This document shows, piece by piece, positions 40,387-49,113 of a stretch of DNA of 64,000 bases (the stretch's first letter is position 1; each line of letters begins with the position of its first letter). The notes under the pieces are model-generated. The model was not told the origin of the DNA, did no database searches, and saw only the letters and a list, made by a program, of their open reading frames with translations. A program made the translations under genes and the position numbers. The stretch is from assembly GCF_011753055.1 (NCBI RefSeq), contig NZ_VWWJ01000018.1, positions 98,558-162,557 on the forward strand, read 5' to 3'. Source of the stretch: Burkholderia sp. Ax-1719 (GTDB lineage: Bacteria; Pseudomonadota; Gammaproteobacteria; Burkholderiales; Burkholderiaceae).

Positions 40387-42141
40387 ATGAATACGGAAAC
40401 GATCCCCACAGAAATTATGGAGTACGACATAGTTGTCGTAGGCGGCGGCACTGCCGGGCCCATGGCGGCTATCAAGGCCAAGGAGCGCAACCCGGCGCTG
40501 CGCGTGCTGGTGCTGGAGAAAGCGCATGTGAAGCGCAGCGGCGCGATTTCGATGGGCATGGACGGCCTGAACAACGCCATCATTCCGGGCCATGCCACGC
40601 CCGAGCAATACACGCGCGAAATTACCATCGCCAATGACGGTATCGTCGATCAGGACGCCGTCTACGCGTATGCGCAGCACAGCTTCACCACCATCGAACA
40701 GCTCGACCGCTGGGGCGTAAAGTTCGAAAAAGACGGCAATGGCGACTACGCCGTGAAAAAGGTCCATCACATGGGCGCGTACGTGTTGCCCATGCCCGAG
40801 GGCCACGACATCAAGAAGGTGCTGTACCGCCAGCTCAAGCGCGCCCGTGTGGACATCACCAACCGTGTCGTCACTACGCGTCTGCTCAAGGACGCGCAAG
40901 GCGCTGTGTCGGGCGTGATCGGCTTCGACTGCCGCACGGCGCACAACGTGGTGGTACGCGCCAAGGCTGTGATACTGTGCTGCGGCGCTGCGGGGCGACT
41001 CGGCTTGCCCTCCTCCGGCTATCTGATGGGTACTTACGAAAACCCCACCAACGCAGGCGATGGCTATGCGATGGCCTATCACGCGGGCGCTGCGCTGACC
41101 AACCTCGAATGCTTCCAGATCAATCCGCTGATCAAGGACTATAACGGCCCGGCCTGCGCCTACGTGACCGGCCCGCTTGGCGGCTTCACGGCCAACGGCA
41201 AGGGCGAACGCTTCATCGAATGCGATTACTGGAGCGGCCAGATGATGTGGGAGTTCTATCAGGAACTGCAAAGCGGCAATGGCCCGGTGTTCCTCAAGCT
41301 CGACCATCTTGCCGAGGAAACCATCCAGACCATCGAGCAGATTCTGCACACCAATGAGCGCCCCAGCCGTGGACGTTTCCATGCCGGACGCGGCACCGAC
41401 TACCGCTCGCAGATGGTGGAAATGCATATCTCGGAGATCGGATTTTGCAGCGGGCATAGCGCGTCGGGCGTGTATGTCGATGCGCGTGCGCGCACGACCG
41501 TGCCGGGACTGTATGCCGCGGGCGATATGGCCGCCGTGCCGCACAACTACATGCTGGGCGCGTTCACCTATGGCTGGTTCGCGGGCCACGACGCCGCCGA
41601 TTACGTGGCGGGCCGCGAGCACGCGCCACTCGATCAGGCGCAACTGGACGCCGAACGCGCGCGCATCTACGCGCCGCTCGCCCGCACAGACGGCCTCGCC
41701 CCTTCACAGGTGGAATACAAACTGCGCCGCATGGTGAACGACTATCTGCAGCCGCCCAAGGTCACGCGCAAGATGGAAATCGGCCTGCAACGCTTCGAGG
41801 CCATCGCTGAGGATATCGAATCGATCAAGGCGAACAATCCGCATGAACTGATGCGCGCCGCCGAAGTACGGGCGATTCGCGATTGCGCCGAAATGGCCGC
41901 GCGCGCCTCGCTGTTTCGCACGGAAAGCCGGTGGGGCCTCTATCACCATCGCGTCGACTATCCGCAGCGCGACGACGCCAACTGGTTCTGCCACACCGAC
42001 CTGCGCAAGCATGAGAGCGGCAACATGATCTGCGAGAAGCGCGCCGTCAAACCCTATGTCGTGCCGATTGGCGCGGACGAGCAGGACGCCTATGGCCGCA
42101 TGCGCATCCGGCCCGCGCAGGAACTGGTCGAAGCACACTAA
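40387..42141 (+). CDS. AprA-like FAD-dependent oxidoreductase (fumarate reductase/APS reductase superfamily)
   Basis: A 584-residue flavoprotein. The Rossmann FAD motif is VVVGGGTAGPMAAIKAKE (about residues 15-32), with VLEKAHVKRSGAISMGMDGLNN, LCCGAAGRLGLP, and the second FAD region VPGLYAAGDMAAVPHNYMLGAFTYGWFAG. The C-terminal helical domain ends with the cysteine/histidine-containing HHRVDYPQRDDANWFCHT. The order and the partner ferredoxin resemble adenylylsulfate reductase AprA more than succinate dehydrogenase. The start ATG at 40387 has AAGGA at 7 bases; the open frame from 40141 lies within the GntR gene. The substrate is unknown; sulfate-assimilation genes are not adjacent. Confidence 0.88.
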   Translation: MNTETIPTEIMEYDIVVVGGGTAGPMAAIKAKERNPALRVLVLEKAHVKRSGAISMGMDGLNNAIIPGHATPEQYTREITIANDGIVDQDAVYAYAQHSFTTIEQLDRWGVKFEKDGNGDYAVKKVHHMGAYVLPMPEGHDIKKVLYRQLKRARVDITNRVVTTRLLKDAQGAVSGVIGFDCRTAHNVVVRAKAVILCCGAAGRLGLPSSGYLMGTYENPTNAGDGYAMAYHAGAALTNLECFQINPLIKDYNGPACAYVTGPLGGFTANGKGERFIECDYWSGQMMWEFYQELQSGNGPVFLKLDHLAEETIQTIEQILHTNERPSRGRFHAGRGTDYRSQMVEMHISEIGFCSGHSASGVYVDARARTTVPGLYAAGDMAAVPHNYMLGAFTYGWFAGHDAADYVAGREHAPLDQAQLDAERARIYAPLARTDGLAPSQVEYKLRRMVNDYLQPPKVTRKMEIGLQRFEAIAEDIESIKANNPHELMRAAEVRAIRDCAEMAARASLFRTESRWGLYHHRVDYPQRDDANWFCHTDLRKHESGNMICEKRAVKPYVVPIGADEQDAYGRMRIRPAQELVEAH

Positions 42142-42164
42142 AAAGCGTACGGAGAAAAACCATC

Positions 42165-42410
42165 ATGTCCTTCACGCCCCACGATATTTTCCAGCGCAGC
42201 AGTGCCCCCGTCACCATCGACGAAGACCTTTGCATCGCCGACAAAGGCTGCACCGTCTGCGTCGATGTGTGCCCGCTCGATCTGCTCGCCATCGACACGT
42301 CTAAAGGCAAAGCCTATATGCAGTTCGACGAATGCTGGTATTGCATGCCCTGCGAGCGCGATTGCCCGACTGGCGCGGTCAAGGTCGACATCCCCTATTT
42401 GCTGCGCTGA
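42165..42410 (+). CDS. AprB-like 2x[4Fe-4S] ferredoxin, short form
   Basis: An 81-residue ferredoxin with two four-cysteine clusters: CIADKGCTVCVDVCP (about residues 23-37) and CWYCMPCERDCP (about 57-68). The second motif, with CW-Y-C, resembles the beta subunit of adenylylsulfate reductase, but the C-terminal tail that wraps the alpha subunit in true AprB is missing. It should carry electrons to or from the adjacent flavoprotein (23-base gap). GGAGAAAAA precedes the ATG. A small hairpin (42414-42434) follows the stop. Confidence 0.9.
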   Translation: MSFTPHDIFQRSSAPVTIDEDLCIADKGCTVCVDVCPLDLLAIDTSKGKAYMQFDECWYCMPCERDCPTGAVKVDIPYLLR

Positions 42411-42413
42411 ATT

Positions 42414-42434
42414 ACCGTGTTTTCAAAGCACGGT
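42414..42434 (+). repeat. Small hairpin between ferredoxin and HEAT genes
   Basis: ACCGTG (42414-42419) and CACGGT (42429-42434) with a 9-base loop lie directly after the ferredoxin stop. No T run follows, so processing or attenuation within the operon is more likely than full termination. Confidence 0.35.
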
Positions 42435-42474
42435 GACGCAGCACAATAATTTGCATTCCCAATCGATTATCAAA

Positions 42475-43434
42475 ATGACCGATTTTTCAGACTCCAGTGC
42501 GCTTGCGCGATTGAATGATGCTGACGCCGCCGTGCGCCGCATCGCCGTGCTCGACCTTGCCGATCTCGAAGATGAAACGCTCGTCCCCGCGCTGGTGGCG
42601 ACGCTGACAAGCGATTCCGCGCCCGAAGTGCGCCGCGAGGCCGCAACCGTGCTGGCCGCGTGGGAACAGGAAAACGTGGTGGAAGCACTGTGCGTGGCGC
42701 TGCTCGACGCGGATGGCGATGTGCGCGACGCCGCCCAGCAGTCGCTTTCCGAACTCAAGGATCCCGCTTCGGCGGCCGTGCTGCGGCGTTGGGCTGCGCG
42801 TTCCGAACCGTTTGCGCGCAGCGCCGCACTGCGAGGACTGCGCGAGTTGCGCGACGCTGCCGCTTTCGAGCCCGCACGCGCGGCGCTCGACGACGCTCAC
42901 GCCGAAGTGCGGATCGAAGCCGTGGCCGTGCTGGGCTGGCTCAAGGACGCGCGCGCACTCGCGCCGCTTGCCGCGCTGCTGGCTTCGGACACTCAAGTCG
43001 CCGTCAGGCGCGCTGCGGCGGGCGCGCTAGGCTTCGCTACCGCCGATGACGAACACGCCGCGGCCGCCCTGCTTCACGCCCTGCGCGACGCCGACTGGCA
43101 GGTGCGCGAGGAAGCCGCCACGACGCTTGGCAAACTGCGCAGCCGGGCGGCGCGCGACGCGCTCGTCGCCGCTCTCGACGACGACTACTGGCAGGTGCGT
43201 CTGCGTGCGGCCCGCGCGCTCGGGCGTCTGGCCGACCCGCACGCGGCCGAAGCGGTTAGCGCCCTGCTCACGCATTCGATCAGCAATCTGCGCAAGGAAG
43301 CGGCGTTAGCGCTGGGAGAACTTGGGTCGACGGCAAGCATCGCTCCGTTGCAGGCCACACTGGAAGATCGCGATCCCGAAGTGCGCAAGGCCGTGCGCAT
43401 CGCCTTACAGCAACTCGAAGGCGGCGCATCGTGA
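42475..43434 (+). CDS. HEAT-repeat (PBS-lyase-like) protein
   Basis: A 319-residue all-helical solenoid of about nine to ten HEAT repeats, each near 31 residues, with the recurring pattern VRREAAxxLxxL...A..PL..AL.D.D (e.g. VRREAATVLAAW, VREEAATTLGKL, VRLRAARALGRL, VRKAVRIALQQL). Bacterial HEAT proteins of this kind act as scaffolds or as maturation lyases, as in phycobilisome CpcE/F. Here it follows the flavoprotein and ferredoxin, so assembly or cofactor insertion for that pair is a reasonable guess. The start is ATG 42475. Its stop overlaps the DUF971 start by 4 bases. Confidence 0.88.
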   Translation: MTDFSDSSALARLNDADAAVRRIAVLDLADLEDETLVPALVATLTSDSAPEVRREAATVLAAWEQENVVEALCVALLDADGDVRDAAQQSLSELKDPASAAVLRRWAARSEPFARSAALRGLRELRDAAAFEPARAALDDAHAEVRIEAVAVLGWLKDARALAPLAALLASDTQVAVRRAAAGALGFATADDEHAAAALLHALRDADWQVREEAATTLGKLRSRAARDALVAALDDDYWQVRLRAARALGRLADPHAAEAVSALLTHSISNLRKEAALALGELGSTASIAPLQATLEDRDPEVRKAVRIALQQLEGGAS

Positions 43435-43793
43435 AGGTTCCAGTCGAATTGCGCGCAGAAAACGCGGCGCTCGTGCTGGTATGGCCCGACGGCGCCCAAC
43501 AGCGCCTGCCGCTGGCTGCATTACGGGCTGCTTGCCGCTGTGGCCACTGCCGCGCTGCGCGACTGCGTGGCGTAGACCCTGCTCGATCGATCCCTATCGA
43601 TCTCAGCCTCACTGGCATCGCGCCGATGGGCTATGGCGTCCAACTCGCGTTCAGCGACGGCCACGATCGTGGCATTTACCCGTGGAACTGGCTCGAAAAT
43701 TTCGCCGCGCAGGAAAACGGTGAACCGGCGACGCTCACAGCGCCTCCTGACACAGTGACATCATCCGCTGCACCATCGTGGATGCCTCGTTGA
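43431..43793 (+). CDS. DUF971 (GBBH-like N-terminal domain) protein
   Basis: A 120-residue protein of the DUF971 family, equivalent to the N-terminal zinc domain of gamma-butyrobetaine hydroxylase. It has LRAACRCGHCRAARL with three cysteines and a histidine for metal binding, PIDLSLTGIAPMGYGVQLAFSDGHDRGIYPWNWLENF. DUF971 proteins often occur near Fe-S assembly factors, which suits the ferredoxin in this operon. The GTG start overlaps the HEAT stop (GTGA). The last 20 residues overlap, in antisense, the 3' end of the convergent hypothetical gene. Confidence 0.88.
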   Translation: MKVPVELRAENAALVLVWPDGAQQRLPLAALRAACRCGHCRAARLRGVDPARSIPIDLSLTGIAPMGYGVQLAFSDGHDRGIYPWNWLENFAAQENGEPATLTAPPDTVTSSAAPSWMPR

Positions 43794-44082
43794 GTTCCAT
43801 CTCATCGGTAAAAAGGGCCGAGACGCTCGACAGACGTACGGCGATGCCCGCGCCCAGCAGGTCACGGCTGGCGATCTTGAGCGCAAGCTGGCCCAGACGC
43901 ACGCGGTCGAGCCAGTGCATCGTCGCGCCGGCCTTCTGCAGCCATTCGCGACAGCACGACACGACATGATCGACGCGCCATTCCTGCGTCAACGCGTAAG
44001 ACGACGCGGCGATCGCCACGAGATAACAGAGCAATTCCGGGCGGGCACTGCTCGCTTCGATAAATTCCGTTTTCACTGGCAT
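43735..44082 (-). CDS. Hypothetical helical protein
   Basis: A 115-residue protein, mostly helical (LLCYLVAIAASSYALTQEW, VDHVVSCCREWLQKAG, MVQRMMSLCQEAL) with three cysteines in the middle and C terminus. No family was recognised. It converges on the DUF971 gene and their 3' ends overlap by 59 bases, which is unusual. The ATG at 44082 is preceded by CAGGGACAG (weak ribosome binding site). Codon use looks like its neighbours. It may be a real small gene, but confidence is moderate. Confidence 0.5.
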   Translation of the reverse strand: MPVKTEFIEASSARPELLCYLVAIAASSYALTQEWRVDHVVSCCREWLQKAGATMHWLDRVRLGQLALKIASRDLLGAGIAVRLSSVSALFTDEMELNEASTMVQRMMSLCQEAL

Positions 44083-44443
44083 GCTGTCCCTGGTTTCCAG
44101 ACATAGGCTCCATAGCTATGGCCGGACGTCGCAAAAGCAAGCAAAGAGCGCATTGTGCATCGGAAGCGGGCTTTGTTGCAGAAACGTGAATCTCATTCCG
44201 CCAGCAACCCGCCGCCGCGCGAGGCGCAAATGGCGACTATACGCCTGCGGGCCGCGCTGACGCTAAAACGCCCTCATCGAGCCAATCAAGCATGCAGGAA
44301 TGATGCGCCAGGAATTGCGTCGAAAATGCGACAGCCGTGCAGCACGATCCGGCCAGCCGTCAAGATTAGTTAGTCATACCTGGCATTTACCGTCGCTCGA
44401 TGACAGCCGCGCGACCCGCCACGGCCTGCAAAAAATTTCCGTT

Positions 44444-44472
44444 GCGCCTGCAAATAATTCCATTGCAGGCGC
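44444..44472. repeat. Perfect 10-bp inverted repeat
   Basis: GCGCCTGCAA (44444-44453) and TTGCAGGCGC (44463-44472) flank a 9-base AT-rich loop in the intergenic region. It is too regular for chance. The role (operator or RNA hairpin) is open, as no T run follows on either strand. Confidence 0.45.
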
Positions 44473-44588
44473 GCTTCGCCGCCAAACCCGCGCTGCAGAA
44501 AGCTAAAAAAAGAAAATAAATTGATTCGGTTTGCATGAGCCAAGCCCTATGGCTGCGCCTCGCGATTTTTGTGCGATTTTCTTTCATC

Positions 44589-44600
44589 GCAAACGTTTGC
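44589..44600. promoter_or_regulatory. LacI/PurR-type palindrome GCAAACGTTTGC (second copy)
   Basis: The same perfect 12-base palindrome as at 67-78 lies 139 bases before the secreted beta-propeller gene. Being identical and intergenic in both places suggests two targets of one LacI-family regulator. Confidence 0.55.
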
Positions 44601-44739
44601 TTTTGTATGGCATGGTGGCATGCCGCTTGCGCGCGCCCGGGCCGCGCAACCCGGTTACCAAGCCCGATGCGCGACGGATTTCATCACCCTTATTTAACCC
44701 TCATCGCCTCATTGCATGAGTGCATCAGGAGTGCTTTCC

Positions 44740-46671
44740 ATGTTCACCCAGCGCACGCGCGCCCTCCAGGCCACGCTGCTGTCCGCAGCAGCCCTCGCCC
44801 TCTTTTCGCCTTGCGCGCCGGCGCAGCAATACACCACCGACTGGCTCGCCAACACCTATGGCACGCTCGCCGCGCATGTCGGCAATGGCGCGCGTTCGAT
44901 GTGGGTTTCGCCGGAAGGCGTCGTCTATACCGCCTCGTTCTGGGACGAAAACGAGGGCGGCGTGGCGATTTATCAGAACGGCAAAAGCGTCGGCTCGATC
45001 GGCATCCACGACGAGTTTCAGGGCGGCGCGATCACCGGCAACGCCACGTCGATTTTCGCCGTGTTGCAATCGGGCACCTCGTACGGCAGCGGCACGGTCG
45101 GCCGCTATAACCGCGCGGACGGCACGCGCGACCTCACCATCAACGTGAGCGTCTGGAACAAGGTAAGCCGCGCCGACGCCATCACCGGCCTCGCCACCGC
45201 AGGCAACCTGCTCTTTGCGAGCGACTTCTTCAGCAACCGCGTGCGCGTGTTCAGCACCGACGGCGTCTGGCAACGCGACATCCCGCTCAAAAGTCCCGGC
45301 GCGCTCGCACTCGACAGCGCGGGCAACCTCTGGGTCGCGCAGAAAAGCACCGGCGTCATCAACGAATTCAGTGCGGCTGGCGCACCTTTGCAGACGATCC
45401 AGATGGCGGCGGGCGCACAGCCTTCGGCGCTCTATTTCGATGCGTCCACCGGCTTGCTGATGGTGGGCGACGAAGGCCCCGACCAGAACATCAAGCTTTA
45501 CAACATCGCGGGCGCGCCCACGCTCACCGGCACCTTCGGCGTCACCGGCGGTTATCTGGACAGCACCACCGGCATCAAGGGCCAGGTGGGCGACAAGCGC
45601 TTCACGCGCATTACCGGCATCGGCAAGGACAGCGCGGGCAATCTCTACGTACTGAACAATCCGTGGGGCGGCGGTTGGGATCTGGGCCGCAACGGCGGCA
45701 CCGATATTCATGTCTACAACGCGACCGGCACACTGCTTTACAAGCTCCAGGCGCTCAATTTCGAAGGCGTCGCCGCGCCCGACCCGCTCACGGATTCCAC
45801 GCTCTTCTACAGCGGCACGGCCATATTCACGGGGACGGCGGGCGGCACCTTCGTCGCCAACACGGTCGATCCTTTCACCTACCCGAACGATCCGCGCCTG
45901 AACATGAACGACACGCAGCGCGACGAGCACTTCGGCCAGCTCGTGACGGTGGGCGGCAACCGCATCCTGGTGGCGTCAGGCCAGAATCCAGGTATCTTTT
46001 ACCTCTATCACTTCAATACCGCGAGCGGCTATATCGCCATTCCCGACGCCTCGCTGCCCGGCACCGCCTTCAACACGACCTTGCAGGTGACAGGCGGCTT
46101 TTGCCTCGACAATCGCGGTGATATCTGGGCCGGGCTCGACCGCACCAACCACATCTACCACTACCCGTTCAACGGCTTTGACGGCACCGGCAAGCCGTCA
46201 TGGGGCGCGGCATCGACGATCTCCACGCCCGAAAGCGTGCGACCCACCGCGCGCATTCTCTACCAGGCCGAAAGTGACACGATGATCCTCGCGCAAGGTC
46301 TCGCGGGCAACTGGGACTGGACCGCCATGAACGGCTATATCGAGGTCTATCACGGTTGGGCGGCAGGCAATATCAGCAAGCCCAGCCCGGTCATCACGCT
46401 CACCGGTGCGAACCCTAAGTCGATCGCCGCGGCCGGCAATTATCTGTTTGTCGGCTACGTGCACACGGTGCCGAATATCGACATTTACAACCTTACGACC
46501 GGCCAGCTCGTCACCACGCTCACCAATGCGAGTCCCGGCACCGTCGATGTGGGCAACGATGTCGACTCGATGTACGGGCTGCGCGTCTATCTACGCTCGA
46601 CCGGCGAGTACGTCATCACCAAGGACAATTACAACGGCACCAGTGTGATCGTGCATCGCTGGATGCCGTAA
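44740..46671 (+). CDS. Secreted NHL/beta-propeller-like protein
   Basis: A 643-residue exported protein with a Sec signal peptide (about residues 1-29, ending APA-QQY). The rest has repeated strand patterns with D/N-x-x-G-N-L-W/Y motifs, such as LDSAGNLWVAQKS, KDSAGNLYVLNNPWGGGWDLG and LDNRGDIWAGLDRTNHIYHYPF, typical of NHL or SMP-30-like propellers. No catalytic residues are recognisable. The ATG at 44740 has AGGAG 8 bases upstream, which decides against the in-frame ATG at 44716. It lies alone between a LacI-type site and the GtrA-GT39 genes. A binding or structural surface role is possible. Confidence 0.82.
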   Translation: MFTQRTRALQATLLSAAALALFSPCAPAQQYTTDWLANTYGTLAAHVGNGARSMWVSPEGVVYTASFWDENEGGVAIYQNGKSVGSIGIHDEFQGGAITGNATSIFAVLQSGTSYGSGTVGRYNRADGTRDLTINVSVWNKVSRADAITGLATAGNLLFASDFFSNRVRVFSTDGVWQRDIPLKSPGALALDSAGNLWVAQKSTGVINEFSAAGAPLQTIQMAAGAQPSALYFDASTGLLMVGDEGPDQNIKLYNIAGAPTLTGTFGVTGGYLDSTTGIKGQVGDKRFTRITGIGKDSAGNLYVLNNPWGGGWDLGRNGGTDIHVYNATGTLLYKLQALNFEGVAAPDPLTDSTLFYSGTAIFTGTAGGTFVANTVDPFTYPNDPRLNMNDTQRDEHFGQLVTVGGNRILVASGQNPGIFYLYHFNTASGYIAIPDASLPGTAFNTTLQVTGGFCLDNRGDIWAGLDRTNHIYHYPFNGFDGTGKPSWGAASTISTPESVRPTARILYQAESDTMILAQGLAGNWDWTAMNGYIEVYHGWAAGNISKPSPVITLTGANPKSIAAAGNYLFVGYVHTVPNIDIYNLTTGQLVTTLTNASPGTVDVGNDVDSMYGLRVYLRSTGEYVITKDNYNGTSVIVHRWMP

Positions 46672-46783
46672 GGCGTTTTTTTCATTCGATGAAAGGCGCT
46701 TGAGCGAGCAAGGCCCAGGGTAGAATTTCGCCGCTTTATCTAAATATTCCGGCGAACCGGCCGATAGTGAGTGCCAGATAGAT

Positions 46784-46817
46784 GGCGGTCCGGCGCGCGT
46801 TGTTCCGGCGGACCGCC
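46784..46817 (+). repeat. Hairpin in the gtrA leader
   Basis: GGCGGTCCG (46784-46792) and CGGACCGCC (46809-46817) form a perfect 9-bp stem with a 16-base loop, about 150 bases before gtrA. The rest of 46672-46967 shows no gene. A leader structure is possible. Confidence 0.4.
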
Positions 46818-46967
46818 CAATAAAGGGCGTCCGACCCTGCCCGAGAAAAAAGTGAACCACGATACCTTCGCATGTCCGCGCTTCTCGCCCGCCGTGCCGC
46901 TTCGATTCAATGGCGCGCCGCGCGTGACGTGCGGGCCGTTTGCCAATCAGTCGGATAAGCGCGCCGC

Positions 46968-47360
46968 ATGAAGCTCGCCCAGATCCGGCGCTTTGCCGGT
47001 TATGCCTGCGTTGGCGCGGCTGGGACTGCCGTGCAGTACGGCGTCCTCAGCGCGCTCGTGCTGGTGCACGCATGCGGGGCCGTGGCGGCATCGGCGATCG
47101 GCGCGATTGCCGGGGCCATCGTCAACTACGTTCTGAACTATCGTCTGACCTTTCGCGCCACGCGTTCGCACCGCGAAGCCGCGCCGCGCTTTTTTGCCGT
47201 TGCGGCAGTCGGTGTGGCGATCAACAGCGCGCTCATGTTCCTGCTGATCCACCGCTTCGCGACCGCATGGCTGCTGGCCCAATGCATCACCACGGCCTGC
47301 GTGCTGATCCTGACTTACAGCGCCAATTCGCTCTGGACGTTCCAGACCCGCCGCGCCTGA
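46968..47360 (+). CDS. GtrA-family membrane protein
   Basis: A 130-residue, four-helix inner-membrane protein of the GtrA family: RRFAGYACVGAAGTAVQYGVLSAL in helix 1, AGAIVNYVLNYRLTFRA, and a C-terminal NSLWTFQ. GtrA-like proteins are thought to flip undecaprenyl-phosphate-linked sugars or take part in envelope glycosylation. The gene is followed after 60 bases by a GT39 glycosyltransferase, a common pairing that supports a lipid-linked sugar transfer system. Confidence 0.9.
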   Translation: MKLAQIRRFAGYACVGAAGTAVQYGVLSALVLVHACGAVAASAIGAIAGAIVNYVLNYRLTFRATRSHREAAPRFFAVAAVGVAINSALMFLLIHRFATAWLLAQCITTACVLILTYSANSLWTFQTRRA

Positions 47361-47420
47361 AGGCACGCGTGCGGCATACGCCGCATGCCACGGCATCCCG
47401 TCACGTAGAACGAATCACCG

Positions 47421-48938
47421 ATGTCACAGACCTCTACCCTTCAGCCGCCGCTTGCGGCCTCGAACCTGCGCGAGTCGAACGAGACCGGCAAACTGCTGTG
47501 GCTGCTGCCGTTGCACGCCATCGTCTGGACCCTCGCGGCGTGGCTCTCGCGCAGCAATCTCGACACGCCGGGCGACATGGTCGAAAACTACGTCTGGGGC
47601 ATCGAATGGCAAGCCGGCTATGCCAAGCATCCGCCGCTGTTCGCGTGGATCACGGCCGCCTGGTTCCGCGTGTTTCCGCATACGGACATCGCTTATTTCG
47701 CGCTGTCCTCGCTCAACGCGATGGCGGGACTGTTCGGCATCGTCGCGCTGGCCGGGCGCTTCGTGCCGCGCCGCCTGGCGCTGCTCGCGGGCGTGGCGAT
47801 GGCGGTCTCGCCGCTCTACTCGAACCTCGCCATCAAGTTCAACGCGAATTCGGTGCTGCTCTCGATCTGGCCGTGGACCGCGTACTTCTTCGTGCGTTAC
47901 ATGCAGAAGCGCGAAGCGCGCGACGCGCTTGCCCTGGGCGTATTTGCAGCGGCGGCGGTGCTGGGCAAGTATTTTTCGGTGGTGCTGCTGGCCGCACTGG
48001 TTTTCGCAACGCTTGCACGCCCGGCATGGCGCGCGCGCCTCTTCGAACGCCGCACGCTGCTGGTTGCACTGGCTTTCGGCGCCGCGCTCGCACCGCATGT
48101 GTACTGGCTCGTGGTCAATCATTTCCCGACCTTCGCCTACGCCGATAAACGCACGGGCGGCTCCATCGGCGCGGCGCTCGGTCGATTCGGTATCTACACG
48201 CTTGCACAGATCGGCTATCTCGCGCTGAGCTTCGTCGCCATGCTGCTGATGGTGCGCGAGCGACGCGGCGAAGCGGCCAGACTGATGGCCGCCAGCGTGC
48301 TGAAGCCCTCGCTCAATCCGGACCTGTGGTGGCTCACGCTGGCCCCGCTGTTCGCTGTCGGGCTGATCGCCTGCGCTGCGCGCACGCAGATGGCATCGGT
48401 CTGGGGTATGGCGCAGTGGTTCGCCGTCGCACCGCTGTGGCTCGCCGTGCTCAATCGCGCAGGTATCGCGCTGGTGCCGGCGCGCGCGGTGCGCCTGCTG
48501 GGCGGCTACTGGCTCATCGTACTCGCGGTCACGGCGACGATCGGCTATCTGGGCGCGCGCCACAACAGCGACGAAGCCGCCGAACCGCGCGCGGAACTCG
48601 CAGCGGCTGCGCAAAGCATGTGGAACCAGCGTTTCGGGCGCGATGTGCCGGCTGTGGCGGGATCGGCGCATGAAGCGCAGTCGGTGGCGTTCTATAGCCG
48701 CGGGCAGACGCAGTACTGGAATATGGGCGAGCCGCAAACGACGCCGTGGCTGCACCTCGCGGGCCTCGACCGCCGCGGCGCGTTGTTCGTCTGCCGTCTG
48801 GGCGACGTGCGCTGCATCGTGCAGGCGCGCTGGATCAGTGGGGAGCAGCCAGAGCCGGTTAGCGTGCACAAGCACGCGTGGGGACGCGAGCTTGCGGCGC
48901 GCAACTATGTGTTTTTTGTGGTGGCGCCGCAGAGTTGA
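47421..48938 (+). CDS. GT39-family (ArnT/PMT-like) glycosyltransferase
   Basis: A 505-residue multi-pass membrane protein of the PMT_2/ArnT type. The first periplasmic loop has the acidic SNLDTPGDMVENYVWGIEWQ and then GYAKHPPLFAWI, followed by about ten helices and a small periplasmic C-terminal domain. Such enzymes use lipid-linked sugars to modify lipid A, glycans or proteins on the periplasmic side. With the upstream GtrA protein it forms a two-gene unit. The acceptor is unknown. Confidence 0.9.
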   Translation: MSQTSTLQPPLAASNLRESNETGKLLWLLPLHAIVWTLAAWLSRSNLDTPGDMVENYVWGIEWQAGYAKHPPLFAWITAAWFRVFPHTDIAYFALSSLNAMAGLFGIVALAGRFVPRRLALLAGVAMAVSPLYSNLAIKFNANSVLLSIWPWTAYFFVRYMQKREARDALALGVFAAAAVLGKYFSVVLLAALVFATLARPAWRARLFERRTLLVALAFGAALAPHVYWLVVNHFPTFAYADKRTGGSIGAALGRFGIYTLAQIGYLALSFVAMLLMVRERRGEAARLMAASVLKPSLNPDLWWLTLAPLFAVGLIACAARTQMASVWGMAQWFAVAPLWLAVLNRAGIALVPARAVRLLGGYWLIVLAVTATIGYLGARHNSDEAAEPRAELAAAAQSMWNQRFGRDVPAVAGSAHEAQSVAFYSRGQTQYWNMGEPQTTPWLHLAGLDRRGALFVCRLGDVRCIVQARWISGEQPEPVSVHKHAWGRELAARNYVFFVVAPQS

Positions 48939-49113
48939 GGCGGATGCGGATGCGGATGTGATCAGGCCGTTCGGGATGAAGGTTCCGGGCGGCTTTTGTT
49001 TTTGGGGCGGCTCCAACGCATCCGTACCATGGCTAACGTCACCTGTGCCGCAACGCATGGCCGTTCACGGTACATCGCACGCTTCAGCTAAAAACGAAGC
49101 GATTTCCATCGTG

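Larger units (their letters stand above)
44083..44739. other. Long intergenic region with hairpin and LacI-type site
   Basis: I found no convincing gene in these 657 bases, which are AT-richer than the coding regions. They hold a perfect 10-bp stem (44444-44472) and a LacI-type palindrome (44589-44600), listed separately. A small hairpin GGCATG/CATGCC follows at 44609-44624. Promoters for the secreted protein gene should be here. Confidence 0.6.

Noticed and set aside
40387..42410. Calling the flavoprotein and ferredoxin a true dissimilatory APS reductase
   Set aside because: The ferredoxin lacks the AprB tail and no other sulfate-reduction genes are near. Only superfamily-level similarity can be claimed.
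46771..46971. 66-codon ORF before gtrA
   Set aside because: It lies across a hairpin, has no ribosome binding site and no recognisable sequence. It is treated as leader.
47424..49058. 544-codon antisense ORF opposite the GT39 gene
   Set aside because: No start with a ribosome binding site, and an Arg/Gln/His-rich translation. It is a shadow of the glycosyltransferase.
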